Below, piece after piece: positions 7,646-16,724 of a stretch of 64,000 bases of DNA. The stretch comes from Nannocystis sp. RBIL2. GTDB taxonomy: Bacteria; Myxococcota_A; Polyangia; Nannocystales; Nannocystaceae. A program made the position numbers and the translations under genes. A model generated the notes under the pieces. That model was not told the origin of the DNA and searched no databases. It saw nothing but the letters and a program-made list of their open reading frames with translations. The DNA is taken from positions 4,984,151 to 5,048,150 of the forward strand of contig NZ_JAPNJW010000002.1 of the NCBI RefSeq assembly GCF_026626745.1. The letters are read 5' to 3'. Within the stretch, counting starts at the first letter, position 1; each line of letters opens with the position of its first letter.

Positions 7646-9331
7646 ATGCGCCGCAGCTTATCCCTGGGTCTCCACGTCCTCGTCTGCGCCTGCGCCGCTG
7701 CGCCCGCCGCCACCACCGAGGGCGGCACGACGACCGGCACGACCTCGCTCCCCGCCACCACCGAGATGACCACCGGCCCCGGCACCACCGAGTCATCGAC
7801 CTCGACCTCGACCGCGGGTCTGCCCACCACCTCGACCACCGCGAGCCCGACCGGCACGAGCACCACCGGGGGAGCCAAGTTCGACCTGGGGGCGATGCCC
7901 GACATCAACGACACCGGCCCGGTCGACGAGAGCACCTGCGAGCTCGCGGCGATGAACCTGACCAGCGCCGGCTGCCTGTTCGCGCCGACAGTCGGCGACA
8001 GCGGCACCGATCTGCCGTGGGCCGTCGTCGCCGCCAACACCAGCGGCAACGTCGACGCCAACGTCACCCTCTACGGCGCAGCCGGCGAGGTGATCGAGGC
8101 CGCAGCGGTCGCGCCCAAGCAGCTTCACACCTTCATCCTCCCGGCCCTCTCGGCCGCGCTGACGCAGCACGCCATGCCGGTGCAGACCGGCGTCCTCAAG
8201 CAGGTCCTGCGGCTCGAGAGCGACGTGCCGGTGGTCGCCTATCAGTTCAGCCCGTATTCGTCGTCGCAGGTGGCGACCGCCGACGCCTCGCTGCTGCTCC
8301 CGGCGCACGCGTGGGGCCAGGACTACCTGGTGCCCAGCTATCACAACAGCGACTTCTCGGCCAGCTGGGTCAGCATCGTCAGCATGGTCGACGGAAACGA
8401 GGTGACCGTGGAGATGCCGACCGGGATGCAGGGTGGTACGGAGGCCGGCGGCGGCGTCCCGGGCCTCGCCGGCGGCGGCAGCAGCACGCACACCGTCGAC
8501 GCCCAGCAGGCGCTGCGGATCGTCTCGCCGAGCGGCAGCGTCGCCGACTTCACCGGCATGCGCGTCAGCAGCACCGCCCCCGTCGCCGTCATGACCGGCT
8601 CGCCGGCGATGAGCCTGCCCGGCCCCGGCATGAACTATTACAAGGACTACCTCGAGGAGCAGGTCCCGCCGCGCACGGCTTGGGGCAAGGACTACGCGGT
8701 CGTCAAGTTCCGCCCGCGCAGCGACGAGCCCGACCTCTACCGCTTCATCGCCGACAAGGACGGCACCGTCCTCACCTTCACCGGCGACCACCAGGACGAG
8801 GTCACGCTCGACGAGGGCCAGTTCCACGAGCTCCTCACCGCCGCGTCGTTCCGCGTCGAGGGCACCGAGGCGTTCATGGTCGCCCACTACATGCTGAGCC
8901 AGGACCAATCACACGGGCCCAAGGACGACGCCGAGTACCCCGGCGCCTTCATCTCCAAGAATTGCGACATCCCCTCGCAGGACACCACCGAGCTCGGCGA
9001 CCCCGCGATCACCTTCATCCCGCCGACCGCCCAGCACCGCAGCAGCTACACCTTCCTGACCCCCGAGACCTACGGCTGGGACATGCTCACCGTGGTCGCC
9101 CCCGAGGCCGGCTGGAACACGATCGAGCTCGACGGCACAGCGTTGCCCTCGCCGACCCCGCTCGGCGTCGGCGACCTCGCCTACGCGCGCTTCCTGATCC
9201 CCGACGGCCCGCACGACATCCGCAGCCAGTCGGTCAAGTTCGGCATCGAGGTCTATGGTTACGATTGCCGGATCAGCTACGCCTACCCCGGAGGCCTCAG
9301 CCTCGGCGAGATCAACCAACCACCGGGGTGA
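7646..9331 (+). CDS. IgGFc-binding-like surface lipoprotein (paralogue A)
   Basis: The start MRRSLSLGLHVLVCAC begins a lipoprotein signal (Cys near residue 14), so the longer upstream reading was rejected. After a Thr-rich linker (to ~72) comes a ~480-residue beta-rich region. It resembles the IgGFc-binding N-terminal domain found in FCGBP-like and myxobacterial surface proteins: DLPWAVVAAN, VVAYQFSPY, WVSIVSMVDGNEV, PVAVMTGSPAM and VAHYMLSQDQ. The second such gene (12392-14206) has the same order of motifs. Likely role: an outer-surface adhesin or shell protein. The name reflects fold similarity only; immunoglobulin binding is not implied. Confidence 0.75.
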   Translation: MRRSLSLGLHVLVCACAAAPAATTEGGTTTGTTSLPATTEMTTGPGTTESSTSTSTAGLPTTSTTASPTGTSTTGGAKFDLGAMPDINDTGPVDESTCELAAMNLTSAGCLFAPTVGDSGTDLPWAVVAANTSGNVDANVTLYGAAGEVIEAAAVAPKQLHTFILPALSAALTQHAMPVQTGVLKQVLRLESDVPVVAYQFSPYSSSQVATADASLLLPAHAWGQDYLVPSYHNSDFSASWVSIVSMVDGNEVTVEMPTGMQGGTEAGGGVPGLAGGGSSTHTVDAQQALRIVSPSGSVADFTGMRVSSTAPVAVMTGSPAMSLPGPGMNYYKDYLEEQVPPRTAWGKDYAVVKFRPRSDEPDLYRFIADKDGTVLTFTGDHQDEVTLDEGQFHELLTAASFRVEGTEAFMVAHYMLSQDQSHGPKDDAEYPGAFISKNCDIPSQDTTELGDPAITFIPPTAQHRSSYTFLTPETYGWDMLTVVAPEAGWNTIELDGTALPSPTPLGVGDLAYARFLIPDGPHDIRSQSVKFGIEVYGYDCRISYAYPGGLSLGEINQPPG

Positions 9332-9492
9332 CGCGACCCTTCGCTTCGTCGGCGAGCGACACTCCGGCGCCGAGAAACCGGTATCCAACAGGCGAACCAG
9401 CCGCGGGTCCGCTCGCGCTCCACGGCGCGCGAGCGCGGCAGACTCATGCCTCCGCGTGCAATCGCTCGTGGTGCCGCGATAGAGTCGCAGCG

Positions 9493-10359
9493 ATGATTCG
9501 CGACATCCTCACGCTCCGGGCGCGCCTGCGGGTCGCCTCCGTCTCGCTGCTCACCGCGGCAGGCTGCGCGTCGCCCGGCACCTCCGAGGTTGTCCCCACG
9601 CCGAAGGCCGTCGAGCCGGTCGCGGTCGACAAGCCCACGACGAGCCCCCAGCCGCCGTCCGACCCGCCGGACCCGCCATCCCCTCCGATCGCAGAGCCAC
9701 CCATTTCACAATACCCGCGACCGACCTGCCCGTCCGGCACCTGGTCGGGCACCCTCGAAGAGGCCCAAAAGCGCACCGCGGACCTGACGAAGTCGCTCGA
9801 TTGCCCCGCCGCGATCCACGGCATCGTCGACCCCGAGCGAAAGTCCGCGGAGGCCCCGCCCGGCGCGCGCGCACACCTCGACGAGGCCGCCACGAAGGCC
9901 CTCGGCGCCGGTCATTGCAGCTACACCGCCGAGCTCGTCCGCCTCGCCTGCGACACGTTCGTCGAGGGCTGCGTCGGCGAGACGATCGCCGCGCTGGTGG
10001 CCACGCGCGCGGCCCGGCGCTGCACCGATCCGTCCGTCACCGCCGGGCTCGCCAGGATCGCCGACGACGAGGCCGAACACGCCGCCCTCGCGTGGGCCAC
10101 AGTCGCCTGGGCAGTCACGCAAGGCGGCGAGACCGTGCGGTCGGCCGTTCGCGCCCTCGCGCGCGACATGCACGCCGCGGCCATGCGCGCCGAACCGCCC
10201 GCGCCCGCTCCGTCGACCGCTTTGCTGGCCCATCACGGCCGCCTCGACGCCGCGGCCCACCACGCTTGCCTCGTCGACGCCTGGCAGCACCTGATCGCCG
10301 ACGCCGTCGCGGAGCTCTGCGGCGATTCGCACCCCGCGAGTGACCGCGCGCAGGCGTGA
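9493..10359 (+). CDS. Ferritin-like-domain lipoprotein
   Basis: 288 residues with lipobox TAAGC (Cys25), a Pro-rich linker (~35-75), then a helical domain. Two motif pairs of the ferritin-like superfamily are visible: CVGET with Glu163, and IADDEAEHAALAW with Glu193 and His196, as in di-iron ExxH helices. In myxobacteria such proteins occur as putative lipoproteins of unknown role. Only one full ExxH motif is clear, so di-iron binding is likely but not certain. Cys pairs near 103-177 suggest disulphides, in keeping with export. Transcribed in the same direction as the gene upstream, 160 bases apart, without overlap. Confidence 0.7.
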   Translation: MIRDILTLRARLRVASVSLLTAAGCASPGTSEVVPTPKAVEPVAVDKPTTSPQPPSDPPDPPSPPIAEPPISQYPRPTCPSGTWSGTLEEAQKRTADLTKSLDCPAAIHGIVDPERKSAEAPPGARAHLDEAATKALGAGHCSYTAELVRLACDTFVEGCVGETIAALVATRAARRCTDPSVTAGLARIADDEAEHAALAWATVAWAVTQGGETVRSAVRALARDMHAAAMRAEPPAPAPSTALLAHHGRLDAAAHHACLVDAWQHLIADAVAELCGDSHPASDRAQA

Positions 10360-10397
10360 CCGCGAGGCGCTGCCTCGACCGCGGAGGCCCACGCATC

Positions 10398-10503
10398 GCA
10401 CGGCCTCTCGCCCGCGACCTGCGCGGCCAGCCCGCGAGAGGCCGGACCGCGCGTGTTCGCCACGCACGGCCTCTCGCGTGACCGCCACCCACGGCCGCTC
10501 GCG
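10398..10503. repeat. Three imperfect short direct repeats
   Basis: CACGGCCTCTCGC occurs near 10399 and again near 10465, and CACGGCCGCTCGC near 10490. An inverted partner CGCGAGAGGCCG lies near 10432-10444. They fill the gap between the ferritin-like gene and a small membrane-protein gene. Role unknown. Confidence 0.4.
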
Positions 10504-10533
10504 CGCGGATGCGCCGGCGCTAGACTGCGAATC

Positions 10534-10929
10534 ATGGTCCCGCCCGCCCTCAGTCCGCGCTGGCTCCTCGTCCTCCTCGTCACCGCGGCGCTGTGGACCG
10601 GCCTGGCGATGCTCGCCGCCTATCTCAACACCGGCCAGGGCCCGACGCTCGAGACCCTGCGCGGAGCGGCGCTGTCGCTGTCGCTCATCGCCGCGGTGCC
10701 GGTCGTGTTCGGCTTTCTCGGCGCCCGCCTCGGCTTCCTGCTGGCGCAGGTCGGACTGCTCCTCGGCTACGTGCTGCTGATCCGCGCCTTCGCCGGACCC
10801 AACACCGGCGGCTTCGAAGACCTGGCGGCCGTCGCCACGTTCCTGATGCTCGGCGCGATCGGCCTCGGCGTGGGCACCGTGATCGACATCATTCGCTGGT
10901 TCGTCCGCAAGCGGCGGTCTGTCGGCTGA
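10534..10929 (+). CDS. Small four-helix membrane protein
   Basis: 131 residues from the ATG at 10534. Hydrophobic segments lie at about 10-29, 47-66, 68-88 and 97-118. The protein ends in a basic tail (WFVRKRRSVG), which suggests a cytoplasmic C-terminus. No motif is recognised. It stands between the ferritin-like lipoprotein (same strand) and a convergent YdcF-like gene. Because of the very high GC, the hydrophobic pattern is the main evidence that this frame is real. Confidence 0.65.
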   Translation: MVPPALSPRWLLVLLVTAALWTGLAMLAAYLNTGQGPTLETLRGAALSLSLIAAVPVVFGFLGARLGFLLAQVGLLLGYVLLIRAFAGPNTGGFEDLAAVATFLMLGAIGLGVGTVIDIIRWFVRKRRSVG

Positions 10930-11097
10930 GGCGACGGGCGCCGCGCCGTACCCTGCGGTGAGCGCTGGCACCTATCGCTGCGAGGATGCGCCGAGCTAGC
11001 GCACGTGGCGGTGCGGATCGGTGAAGGAGGGTCGGACTGCTCCGCGCGCGCGACCGCGGGCGAGCCGCGGGCCTCCGCTCCCACCTCGCGCGCTCCG

Positions 11098-12123
11098 CTA
11101 TCGCTCCGGCAGGAACGGCGACAGCCACGCCGCATAGTACGCCAGCACCTCGCGCCCGACGAACCACGGCTCCTTGAGCAATCGCCGGCTCATCGTCGCC
11201 GGCACCGTGTAGGCCAGCACACCCGCGCGCTCGAACAGCAGCTTGACCCGCGGCTGGTGATAATAATGGCTGACCGCCAGCACCCGTCGCACCCCGCGCT
11301 GCTGCAACCATTCGGCAGTCTGCTCGACCGTCGCCGCGGTGTCGACTCCCAGCTCGTCGAGCACGATCGCCGAGGCCGGCACCCCCGCCGCGATCGCCCG
11401 GGCCTTCATCGCCTGCGGCTCCGAGACCCCGTGGTCCTCGTCGATCGCCCCGCTCATGATCAAGCTCGGCGCCAGCCCCCGGTGGTACAGCCGGATGCCC
11501 TCGTCGACGCGGTCGGCCAGCGCCAGCGACGGCGTCCCGTCGCTGTAGACCCGCGCCCCGAACACCACGATCGCGTCGGCCTCGCGGGCGTAGCGGGTCG
11601 GGCCGAACGTCAGCATCAGCAGCAGCGGCAGCGCGCACGCCACCCCCGCCGCCGTCGCCAGGCTGCGCGCCACCTGTCCCGAAGACCATACCCTCGCTGG
11701 CCCCGACCGCGCCGCCGTGACCGCCAGCGCCAGCGACAGCGCCAGCACCAGCACCGAGCTCGGGAACGGCAGCGGCGTGGCGATCCGCCCGCCCAGCAGC
11801 AGCGCGAAGTAGACCGCGGTGTCCCACGCCGCCGCCAGCGCGACCGCCAGCAGGCACACCACTGCCAGCACCCGCGCCCACCCCCGGCGCAGAGGCCCCA
11901 GCCCGCGGGCGATCAGAGTCGCCGACAACATGGCCTTGAAGACAGATGAACCTGTCCCCTCGGGCAGGCTGATCCACGCCCCCGTGACGTCGAAGCGCGG
12001 CCCCGCGATCGCGGCGCCGAGCACGTTGAGGGCCACGAACACCCCCAACGCCAGCGCCGTGTCCGGCAGCCACGCGCGGGCGCGAGCGCGGGGGCCGTCC
12101 TGGGCGTCGGAGCGCATCGTCAC
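11098..12123 (-). CDS. YdcF/SanA-type (DUF218) membrane protein
   Basis: 341 residues. The N-terminal half has about five membrane segments (to ~165). The C-terminal half is a DUF218 domain of the ElyC/SanA/YdcF type: ADAIVVFGARV, then LADRVDEGIRLYHRG, LIMSGA, E-PQAMKARAIAAGVP, LDELGVDTAATVEQTA and VLAVSHYYHQPR. Members in other bacteria influence envelope integrity and cell-wall lipid-carrier metabolism; the chemistry is not settled. The membrane part plus a DUF218 domain is the usual architecture of the larger members. It has no operon partners. Two diverged TGTCC-N4-GG hairpins of the dispersed family lie inside it (near 11675 and 11952). Confidence 0.82.
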   Translation of the reverse strand: MTMRSDAQDGPRARARAWLPDTALALGVFVALNVLGAAIAGPRFDVTGAWISLPEGTGSSVFKAMLSATLIARGLGPLRRGWARVLAVVCLLAVALAAAWDTAVYFALLLGGRIATPLPFPSSVLVLALSLALAVTAARSGPARVWSSGQVARSLATAAGVACALPLLLMLTFGPTRYAREADAIVVFGARVYSDGTPSLALADRVDEGIRLYHRGLAPSLIMSGAIDEDHGVSEPQAMKARAIAAGVPASAIVLDELGVDTAATVEQTAEWLQQRGVRRVLAVSHYYHQPRVKLLFERAGVLAYTVPATMSRRLLKEPWFVGREVLAYYAAWLSPFLPER

Positions 12124-12239
12124 CCCCTACCACGCGCCGGCGCGCGCCGACATTCCCGGCGGCCGGCGATCGGGTGGAACACCTCGTCTGCGCCGGCCGG
12201 CTGCGCGCGGGCCGAGGTCGAGCAAAACGACGAAACCTC

Positions 12240-12271
12240 CATGCTCCTTGGGACATGTCTCCTCGAACATC
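12240..12271. repeat. CATG-N10 chain, divergent gap
   Basis: CATG at 12240 and 12254 and CATC at 12268, an exact 14-base step. Flanking bases extend the second unit into a larger hairpin (CTTGGG … CCCAAG, 12247-12276). It lies between the YdcF-like gene (minus) and the second IgGFc-like gene (plus). Confidence 0.6.
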
Positions 12272-12391
12272 CCCAAGTGAAGCGCTCGCTAGCGTGCGCG
12301 ACCTCGCCGCGCGCTCCAGCGCCCCGAGATTCGCCGCCCCGACGGCGATATCTGCTTTACGAGCGCGAGGGGGAGCCCCTACGCTGCCGCC

Positions 12392-14206
12392 ATGACGCAT
12401 CGCCTGTGTATGAACGCGTGTACCTCGGCAGCCCTCGCGGCCTCGCTCCTCGCTGCGTGCGGCGACAACGGAGGCGGCTCCGCGACCAACGTCGCGACGA
12501 TGTCTGCGGGGACGACCACGGCGACGACCGACCCGGGGACCACCGCTGCCAGCAACACCGACACGCCGACGACCACCCCGCCGACCGAGGGGACCGGGAC
12601 GCAGGGCATGACGGAGACGGGCACCACGCAGGGTCCGACCTCGACCGGTCCGGGCACCACCGACACCCCGGTGACGAGCACGACCGGCCCCGACACCACC
12701 ACCACCGGCCCGGGCACCACCACCGTCGACACCACGACCACGCAGGGCACCACCACCGTCGACACCACCACGACCACCGGCGACTCGACCACCGGTGAAG
12801 ACCCCTTCTTCGGCGAGATCCCCGAGACCTGTGAGCAGGCCGAGCTGTCGAAGAGCACCGTCGGTTGCGCCTTCTACGCCCTCGACATGGACTCGCACGA
12901 CTCCGCCGAGACCGGCCAGTTCGCGGTCGCGGTCGCCAACGTGCAGAAGGACCAGCAGGCCACGATCACCATCGAGCGCAAGCAGGGCGGCGTGTGGAAC
13001 ATGATCGCCGGCCCGACCCCGATCAACGCGCTCGGGCTGCAGACCTTCAACCTGCCCGATCAGCACACCGACGACAGCCAGCTCGCGCCCGGCTTCGCCT
13101 ACCGCGTCAAGTCGACGGTGCCGGTGATCGCCTACCAGTTCAACCCCGTCGACGGCTCCGCCTCGTACCTGTCGGACGCCTCGATGCTGTACCCCGTCAC
13201 CGGCCTCGACTCGATCAACCACGTGATCGCGTGGACGTCGATGATGGACAACACCAACACCTTCCAGCACAGCTACGCCAGCGCGGTCGCGGTGATGGAC
13301 AACACCAAGATCAAGGTCACGCCGAGCACCACCACCGCCGCGGGCTCGGGCGTGCCCGCCGGTCAGCCGGGCGTGCCGTTCGAGATCACCCTCAACGAGG
13401 GCGACGTGCTCAGCGTCGCGGTGCAGAGCCTCGGCACCTCGATGACCGGCACGATCTTCGAGAGCGCCAAGGAGACCCCGTTCATGCTGTTCGCCGGGCA
13501 GGAGTGCGCCCTCATCCCGGCCAACGTCTGCTGCTGCGACCACATGGAGGAGCAGATCAGCGGCGTGCGCCTGTGGGGCAAGCACTTCATCGGCGCGCGC
13601 ACGGCCGTGCGCAGCGTCAACGCGCCCGAGCCGTCGCTGTGGCAGATCTACGGCGCCGAGGACGGCACCACCGTCACCCTCAACGCCGACGCCCAGATCA
13701 CCGGCCTCCCGCCCAACCCGATCATCCTCGACAAGGGCGAGGTGGTCGAGTTCTACGCCGGCGGCCCCATGGCCGAGCCGGGTGACTTCGAGATCACCGC
13801 CGACAAGCCGATCGGCGTGATGAACTACATGACCGGCGCCGAGAACCTGCCGGACCAGTTCTTCAGCATCGGCGACCCCGCGGCCGTGCAGATCCCCTCG
13901 GTCGAGCAGTTCCTGCCGCGCTACGTCATCCTCGTGCCCGCGACGTGGATCAACGACGTCGGCGTGTTCACCCGCGAGGCCGGCGCCACCGTCACCATCG
14001 ACGGCGTCCCGATCCCCGACTCCCAGTGGAACCCGGTCGCCGACAGCGACTACGAGGTCGCCCGCGTCCCGCTCGGCGACGGCGTCCACGTCCTCGAGGG
14101 CGGCGAAGTCCCGTTCAGCGTCATCGTCGTCGGCTGGGACCAGCACGACAGCTACTCGTACCTCGGCGGCACCGGCACCAAGATCGTCAACCCGACGCCG
14201 ATGTGA
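12392..14206 (+). CDS. IgGFc-binding-like surface lipoprotein (paralogue B)
   Basis: 604 residues with lipobox SLLAAC (Cys23), a very long Thr/Gly/Asp linker (to ~135), then a domain parallel to the 7646 gene. Matching motifs are FAVAVANVQKDQQA, VPVIAYQFNPVDG, WTSMMDNTNTFQHSYASAVAVMD (partly), MEEQISGVRLWGKHFIGA, DKPIGVMNYM and VIVVGWDQHDSYSYLGG. It is therefore a paralogue with the same IgGFc-binding-like fold. A Cys cluster (CALIPANVCCCDH) in the middle is specific to this copy. It is probably displayed on the outer surface as an adhesin or coat component; no partner is apparent. ATG at 12410 is an alternative start. Confidence 0.76.
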   Translation: MTHRLCMNACTSAALAASLLAACGDNGGGSATNVATMSAGTTTATTDPGTTAASNTDTPTTTPPTEGTGTQGMTETGTTQGPTSTGPGTTDTPVTSTTGPDTTTTGPGTTTVDTTTTQGTTTVDTTTTTGDSTTGEDPFFGEIPETCEQAELSKSTVGCAFYALDMDSHDSAETGQFAVAVANVQKDQQATITIERKQGGVWNMIAGPTPINALGLQTFNLPDQHTDDSQLAPGFAYRVKSTVPVIAYQFNPVDGSASYLSDASMLYPVTGLDSINHVIAWTSMMDNTNTFQHSYASAVAVMDNTKIKVTPSTTTAAGSGVPAGQPGVPFEITLNEGDVLSVAVQSLGTSMTGTIFESAKETPFMLFAGQECALIPANVCCCDHMEEQISGVRLWGKHFIGARTAVRSVNAPEPSLWQIYGAEDGTTVTLNADAQITGLPPNPIILDKGEVVEFYAGGPMAEPGDFEITADKPIGVMNYMTGAENLPDQFFSIGDPAAVQIPSVEQFLPRYVILVPATWINDVGVFTREAGATVTIDGVPIPDSQWNPVADSDYEVARVPLGDGVHVLEGGEVPFSVIVVGWDQHDSYSYLGGTGTKIVNPTPM

Positions 14207-14224
14207 TTCTTTTATAAGAATATA

Positions 14225-14284
14225 CATGTCCTGAAGGGCATGCCCCTGTGGGCATGCCCTTTCGTACATGTTCTTTCAATCATC
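14225..14284. repeat. CATG-N10 chain, convergent gap
   Basis: Boxes at 14225, 14239, 14253, 14267 (CATG) and 14281 (CATC), each exactly 14 bases apart. Cores such as CCCCTGTGGG are self-complementary, so neighbouring boxes can pair into alternative hairpins. The chain fills the gap between two converging stop codons and reaches into the stop of the minus-strand gene. A separate A/T hairpin (ATTCTT/AAGAAT, ~14207-14222) precedes it. Bidirectional termination or mRNA 3' protection is a plausible role. Confidence 0.75.
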
Positions 14285-15590
14285 CGCCGGACAGGCGGCC
14301 CAGCCACGGCTGGTAGTTGCCGCCGTCCTCGCCGAGGAAGCTGCCGCTGACGACCACCGCGCCGCTGCTGGTGAACGCCGCGGTGTTGCCGTCGCCCCAG
14401 CTGAACGGCCCGCCGAACTCGTGCTCGAAGCTCCACAGCAGCGCGCCATCGGGCCCGAGCAGCCCCACCCACAGGTCACGCCGCTGGCCCCACTCGTTGT
14501 CGGGCTGCGGCGGCTTGTCGGCGCCGCCGGCCAGCACCAGCGCGCCGTCGCAGCGGACCGCGCCGCCGAAGGCGATGTCGTCCTGGCTCTCGATCGCCAG
14601 CGGCTGGGTCCACGCGATCGCCCCGTCGCCGGTGAACTTGCGCGCAGAGAAGCCCAGGCCCGGATCGGCGTCGAACGAGGCCGTCAGGAACGCGGCGCCG
14701 TCGTCCGCGGCGAACACCGAGCCCGGCTTGTCTTCGCTCTCGAGGTCGACCGACCAGAGCGGCGCGCCGCTGGCGTCGAAGCGGCCGACCCACAGGCGGT
14801 CGGGGAGCTCGGCGCGGGCGGCGATCGCCGTCGAGCCGTCGGCGCCGACGTCGAGGCGGACCCGGAAGTCGAGGGTCTCCGGCGCCGCGAGCGTGGTCTC
14901 GGCCTTCACGTTGCCGAACCGATCGAGCCGCACGTGGGAAAACGGCTGATCGAACGCCCACTCGACCACGGTGATCGCCTCGCCGTCGGCCGCCAGCTTG
15001 CCTTCCGGGTCGTACGAGCCCCACGGCTCGACCGGCGGGCGCTCGTGCTCCCAGCGCCACAGCTTGGCGCCGTCGGGCGCGTAGCGCAGCACCACCAGGC
15101 GCGCGTCGGTGGTGCCCATCGTCTCGGCCTGGACCGAGAGGATCACCTCGCGCACCAGCACGTGGACGAACCCCTCCGGGTCGACCGCGACATCGAGCGC
15201 GACGTCGTCGAGGCCGTGGGCGCCGGCGTAGACATCGGTCCACTTTACGCCGCCCGCGGCGTCGCGCAGCTCGACCACCGCGTCGCCCGCGGCCGTGCCG
15301 CCGGCGATCGCCACCGAGTCGTCGGGCCCGGCCGCCAGCCACGGCACGAAGCCCGGGAGCATCGCCGCCGACTGCGACCACTCGAGCGCGCCGCCGCCCT
15401 CGCCGGGCGCGCACGCCGGCGCGTCACCGGTCTCGACGTCGCCGCTCGAGCTGGTCGGCGCGCTGCTGCTGCCGGTCTCGGAGCTGCTGCCGCTCGTGCT
15501 GCCGTCGTCGGTCTCGGACTCGCCGCCCCCGCCGCCGCAGGCGACCAGGACGGACAACAAGGGGATGACTGCGATCTTCGCCGCCGTCAT
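14280..15590 (-). CDS. Beta-propeller-like lipoprotein (duplicated block, copy 2)
   Basis: 436 residues with lipobox VLVAC (Cys18), a short Ser/Thr linker, and repeats typical of PQQ/WD-like propellers. Recurrent units include FVHVLVREVILSV, LVVLRYAPDGAKLWRWEHE, LWVGRFDASGAPLW, FSARKFTGDGAIAWTQPL and LWVGLLGPDGALLWSFEHE. It starts in an ATGA overlap with the Kazal gene upstream, so the pair is translated together. The closest relative in the window is the 16725 gene, alignable almost end to end. Likely role: an extracytoplasmic binding platform. No catalytic residues are recognised. Confidence 0.78.
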   Translation of the reverse strand: MTAAKIAVIPLLSVLVACGGGGGESETDDGSTSGSSSETGSSSAPTSSSGDVETGDAPACAPGEGGGALEWSQSAAMLPGFVPWLAAGPDDSVAIAGGTAAGDAVVELRDAAGGVKWTDVYAGAHGLDDVALDVAVDPEGFVHVLVREVILSVQAETMGTTDARLVVLRYAPDGAKLWRWEHERPPVEPWGSYDPEGKLAADGEAITVVEWAFDQPFSHVRLDRFGNVKAETTLAAPETLDFRVRLDVGADGSTAIAARAELPDRLWVGRFDASGAPLWSVDLESEDKPGSVFAADDGAAFLTASFDADPGLGFSARKFTGDGAIAWTQPLAIESQDDIAFGGAVRCDGALVLAGGADKPPQPDNEWGQRRDLWVGLLGPDGALLWSFEHEFGGPFSWGDGNTAAFTSSGAVVVSGSFLGEDGGNYQPWLGRLSGG

Positions 15591-16426
15591 GACCGGGCCC
15601 TCCGCCGCCGCGCGGCCAGCACGAGGAGCAGCGCCAGCGCCGGCGCGCCGACGGCATCCTGTCCCAAAGAGCAGCCGGACTTGCGCTGGTGCTCGCCGTC
15701 GTGGCCCTCCGAGTCCGAGCTGGAATCACTCGATCCGCCGGGCTGCTCGCCCGTGGTCTCGCCGCCGCTCGAGTCGTCGCCCGTCGAGTCGCCCGGGCCC
15801 GTGCTCGTGCCCGCGTCGGGCCAGTCGCTGGTGCTCTCCTGCGGCTTGCACACGCCCTCGTGGGCGATCGCCACGCCCGCGCAGGTCTCGGCGTAGCAGG
15901 CGTTGCCGTAGCTGTTGCCGTCCACGCCACAGACCGGCTCGTACTCCCCGCCGCAGCCGCAGTAGGCCGGCTGGATCCGCGCGCACTCCTCTGCCGTCAG
16001 GCCGCTCTGGGCGATCCACCCCGAGAGGGCCGGGTGGGTCATGTCGAGCAGGCGGGCGTTGTTCTCGCGCTCGGCGATCTCGCCGGCCACGTCGGCGAAG
16101 CCCGAGTCGATGACGAGGTGACCGACCGCGCACGCGACCCCGCCCTCGTCGATGAAGAACGGCACGCGCTCGCCGATGAACTCGGGGTTGTGCGGGAACA
16201 GACCGGCCAGGCGATAGGCGTGCAGGCGGTCGAGGTTGCGCGCGCGCTCGGCCTGCAGCGCCGGCGGCAGGTGCGACGTGTCGCGCGCCCGCAGCTCCGT
16301 CTCGACCGCCTCGAGGTGTCTCTGGATACGGGCCTGGTCGGCTTCGACCTGGCCCGTGACTTCAAGTGCCAAAAAAATCAATCCAAGCATTGCGCATAGC
16401 GAAGCACTCAGGGGCGGTCGCGTCAA
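15587..16426 (-). CDS. Kazal-type inhibitor protein with MYXO-CTERM-like tail (copy 2)
   Basis: The TTG start at 16426 is supported by the TTGA overlap with the peptidase remnant, mirrored exactly in the other copy. The 279 residues comprise an N-terminal hydrophobic segment (~8-26) and a conserved myxobacterial region (~45-155: RARNLDRLHAYR, FFIDEGGVACAVGHL, SGLTAEECARIQP). A Kazal domain follows (~156-193, CGC…PVCGVDGNSYGNACYAETC…GVC), then a Ser/Gly/Asp linker. The C-terminus has Cys, a hydrophobic helix and Arg-rich end (SGCSLGQ…LLVLAARRRRARS), the layout of a myxosortase-processed surface anchor. Kazal domains inhibit serine proteases; the target here is unknown. Confidence 0.8.
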   Translation of the reverse strand: MTRPPLSASLCAMLGLIFLALEVTGQVEADQARIQRHLEAVETELRARDTSHLPPALQAERARNLDRLHAYRLAGLFPHNPEFIGERVPFFIDEGGVACAVGHLVIDSGFADVAGEIAERENNARLLDMTHPALSGWIAQSGLTAEECARIQPAYCGCGGEYEPVCGVDGNSYGNACYAETCAGVAIAHEGVCKPQESTSDWPDAGTSTGPGDSTGDDSSGGETTGEQPGGSSDSSSDSEGHDGEHQRKSGCSLGQDAVGAPALALLLVLAARRRRARS

Positions 16427-16580
16427 GGCGCCGGCGCGCCGGCGCCCGCGAGCGCAACCTCGGTGGCCCGCAGCAGCGGCTCGGCGGCCACCGGCGCATC
16501 AGCCACTCGGGTCGGCCACCGCTCGGAAGTCCGCGCCCCGAGCGAGGCCATGCGCTCGAACTCCGGGCCGAGCTCGCCCG
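16423..16580 (-). pseudogene. C-terminal remnant of the gluzincin peptidase gene
   Basis: The last ~50 codons match the end of the complete peptidase gene (19207-21393): GPEFERMASLGA, PVAAEPLLRAT and ALAGAGAPAP recur. Nucleotide similarity stops abruptly near 16580, where sequence unlike the peptidase begins. No start, signal peptide or catalytic part remains. It still ends in a TTGA overlap with the following Kazal gene, so it marks the left-over edge of a block duplication. Confidence 0.8.
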
Positions 16581-16627
16581 ACAAACTTGACGCCGACGTG
16601 CCCGCTATATCCCGACCATCAATTGAC

Positions 16628-16715
16628 CATGCCCGAATGAACATGGCTTATCGGACATGCTCATAAAAACATGCCTGATAGGCAATGTCCTTCGCAGCAT
16701 GACCCTTCGGGCATG
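16628..16715. repeat. Longest CATG-N10 chain (seven boxes)
   Basis: Boxes begin at 16628, 16642, 16656, 16670, 16684 (AATG), 16698 and 16712: seven boxes in exact 14-base steps. Cores include CCCGAATGAA, CCTGATAGGC and ACCCTTCGGG. It lies between the remnant peptidase end and the stop of the next minus-strand gene, i.e. at the joint between the two copies of the duplicated block. Confidence 0.8.
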
Positions 16716-16724
16716 CCATGGCGC

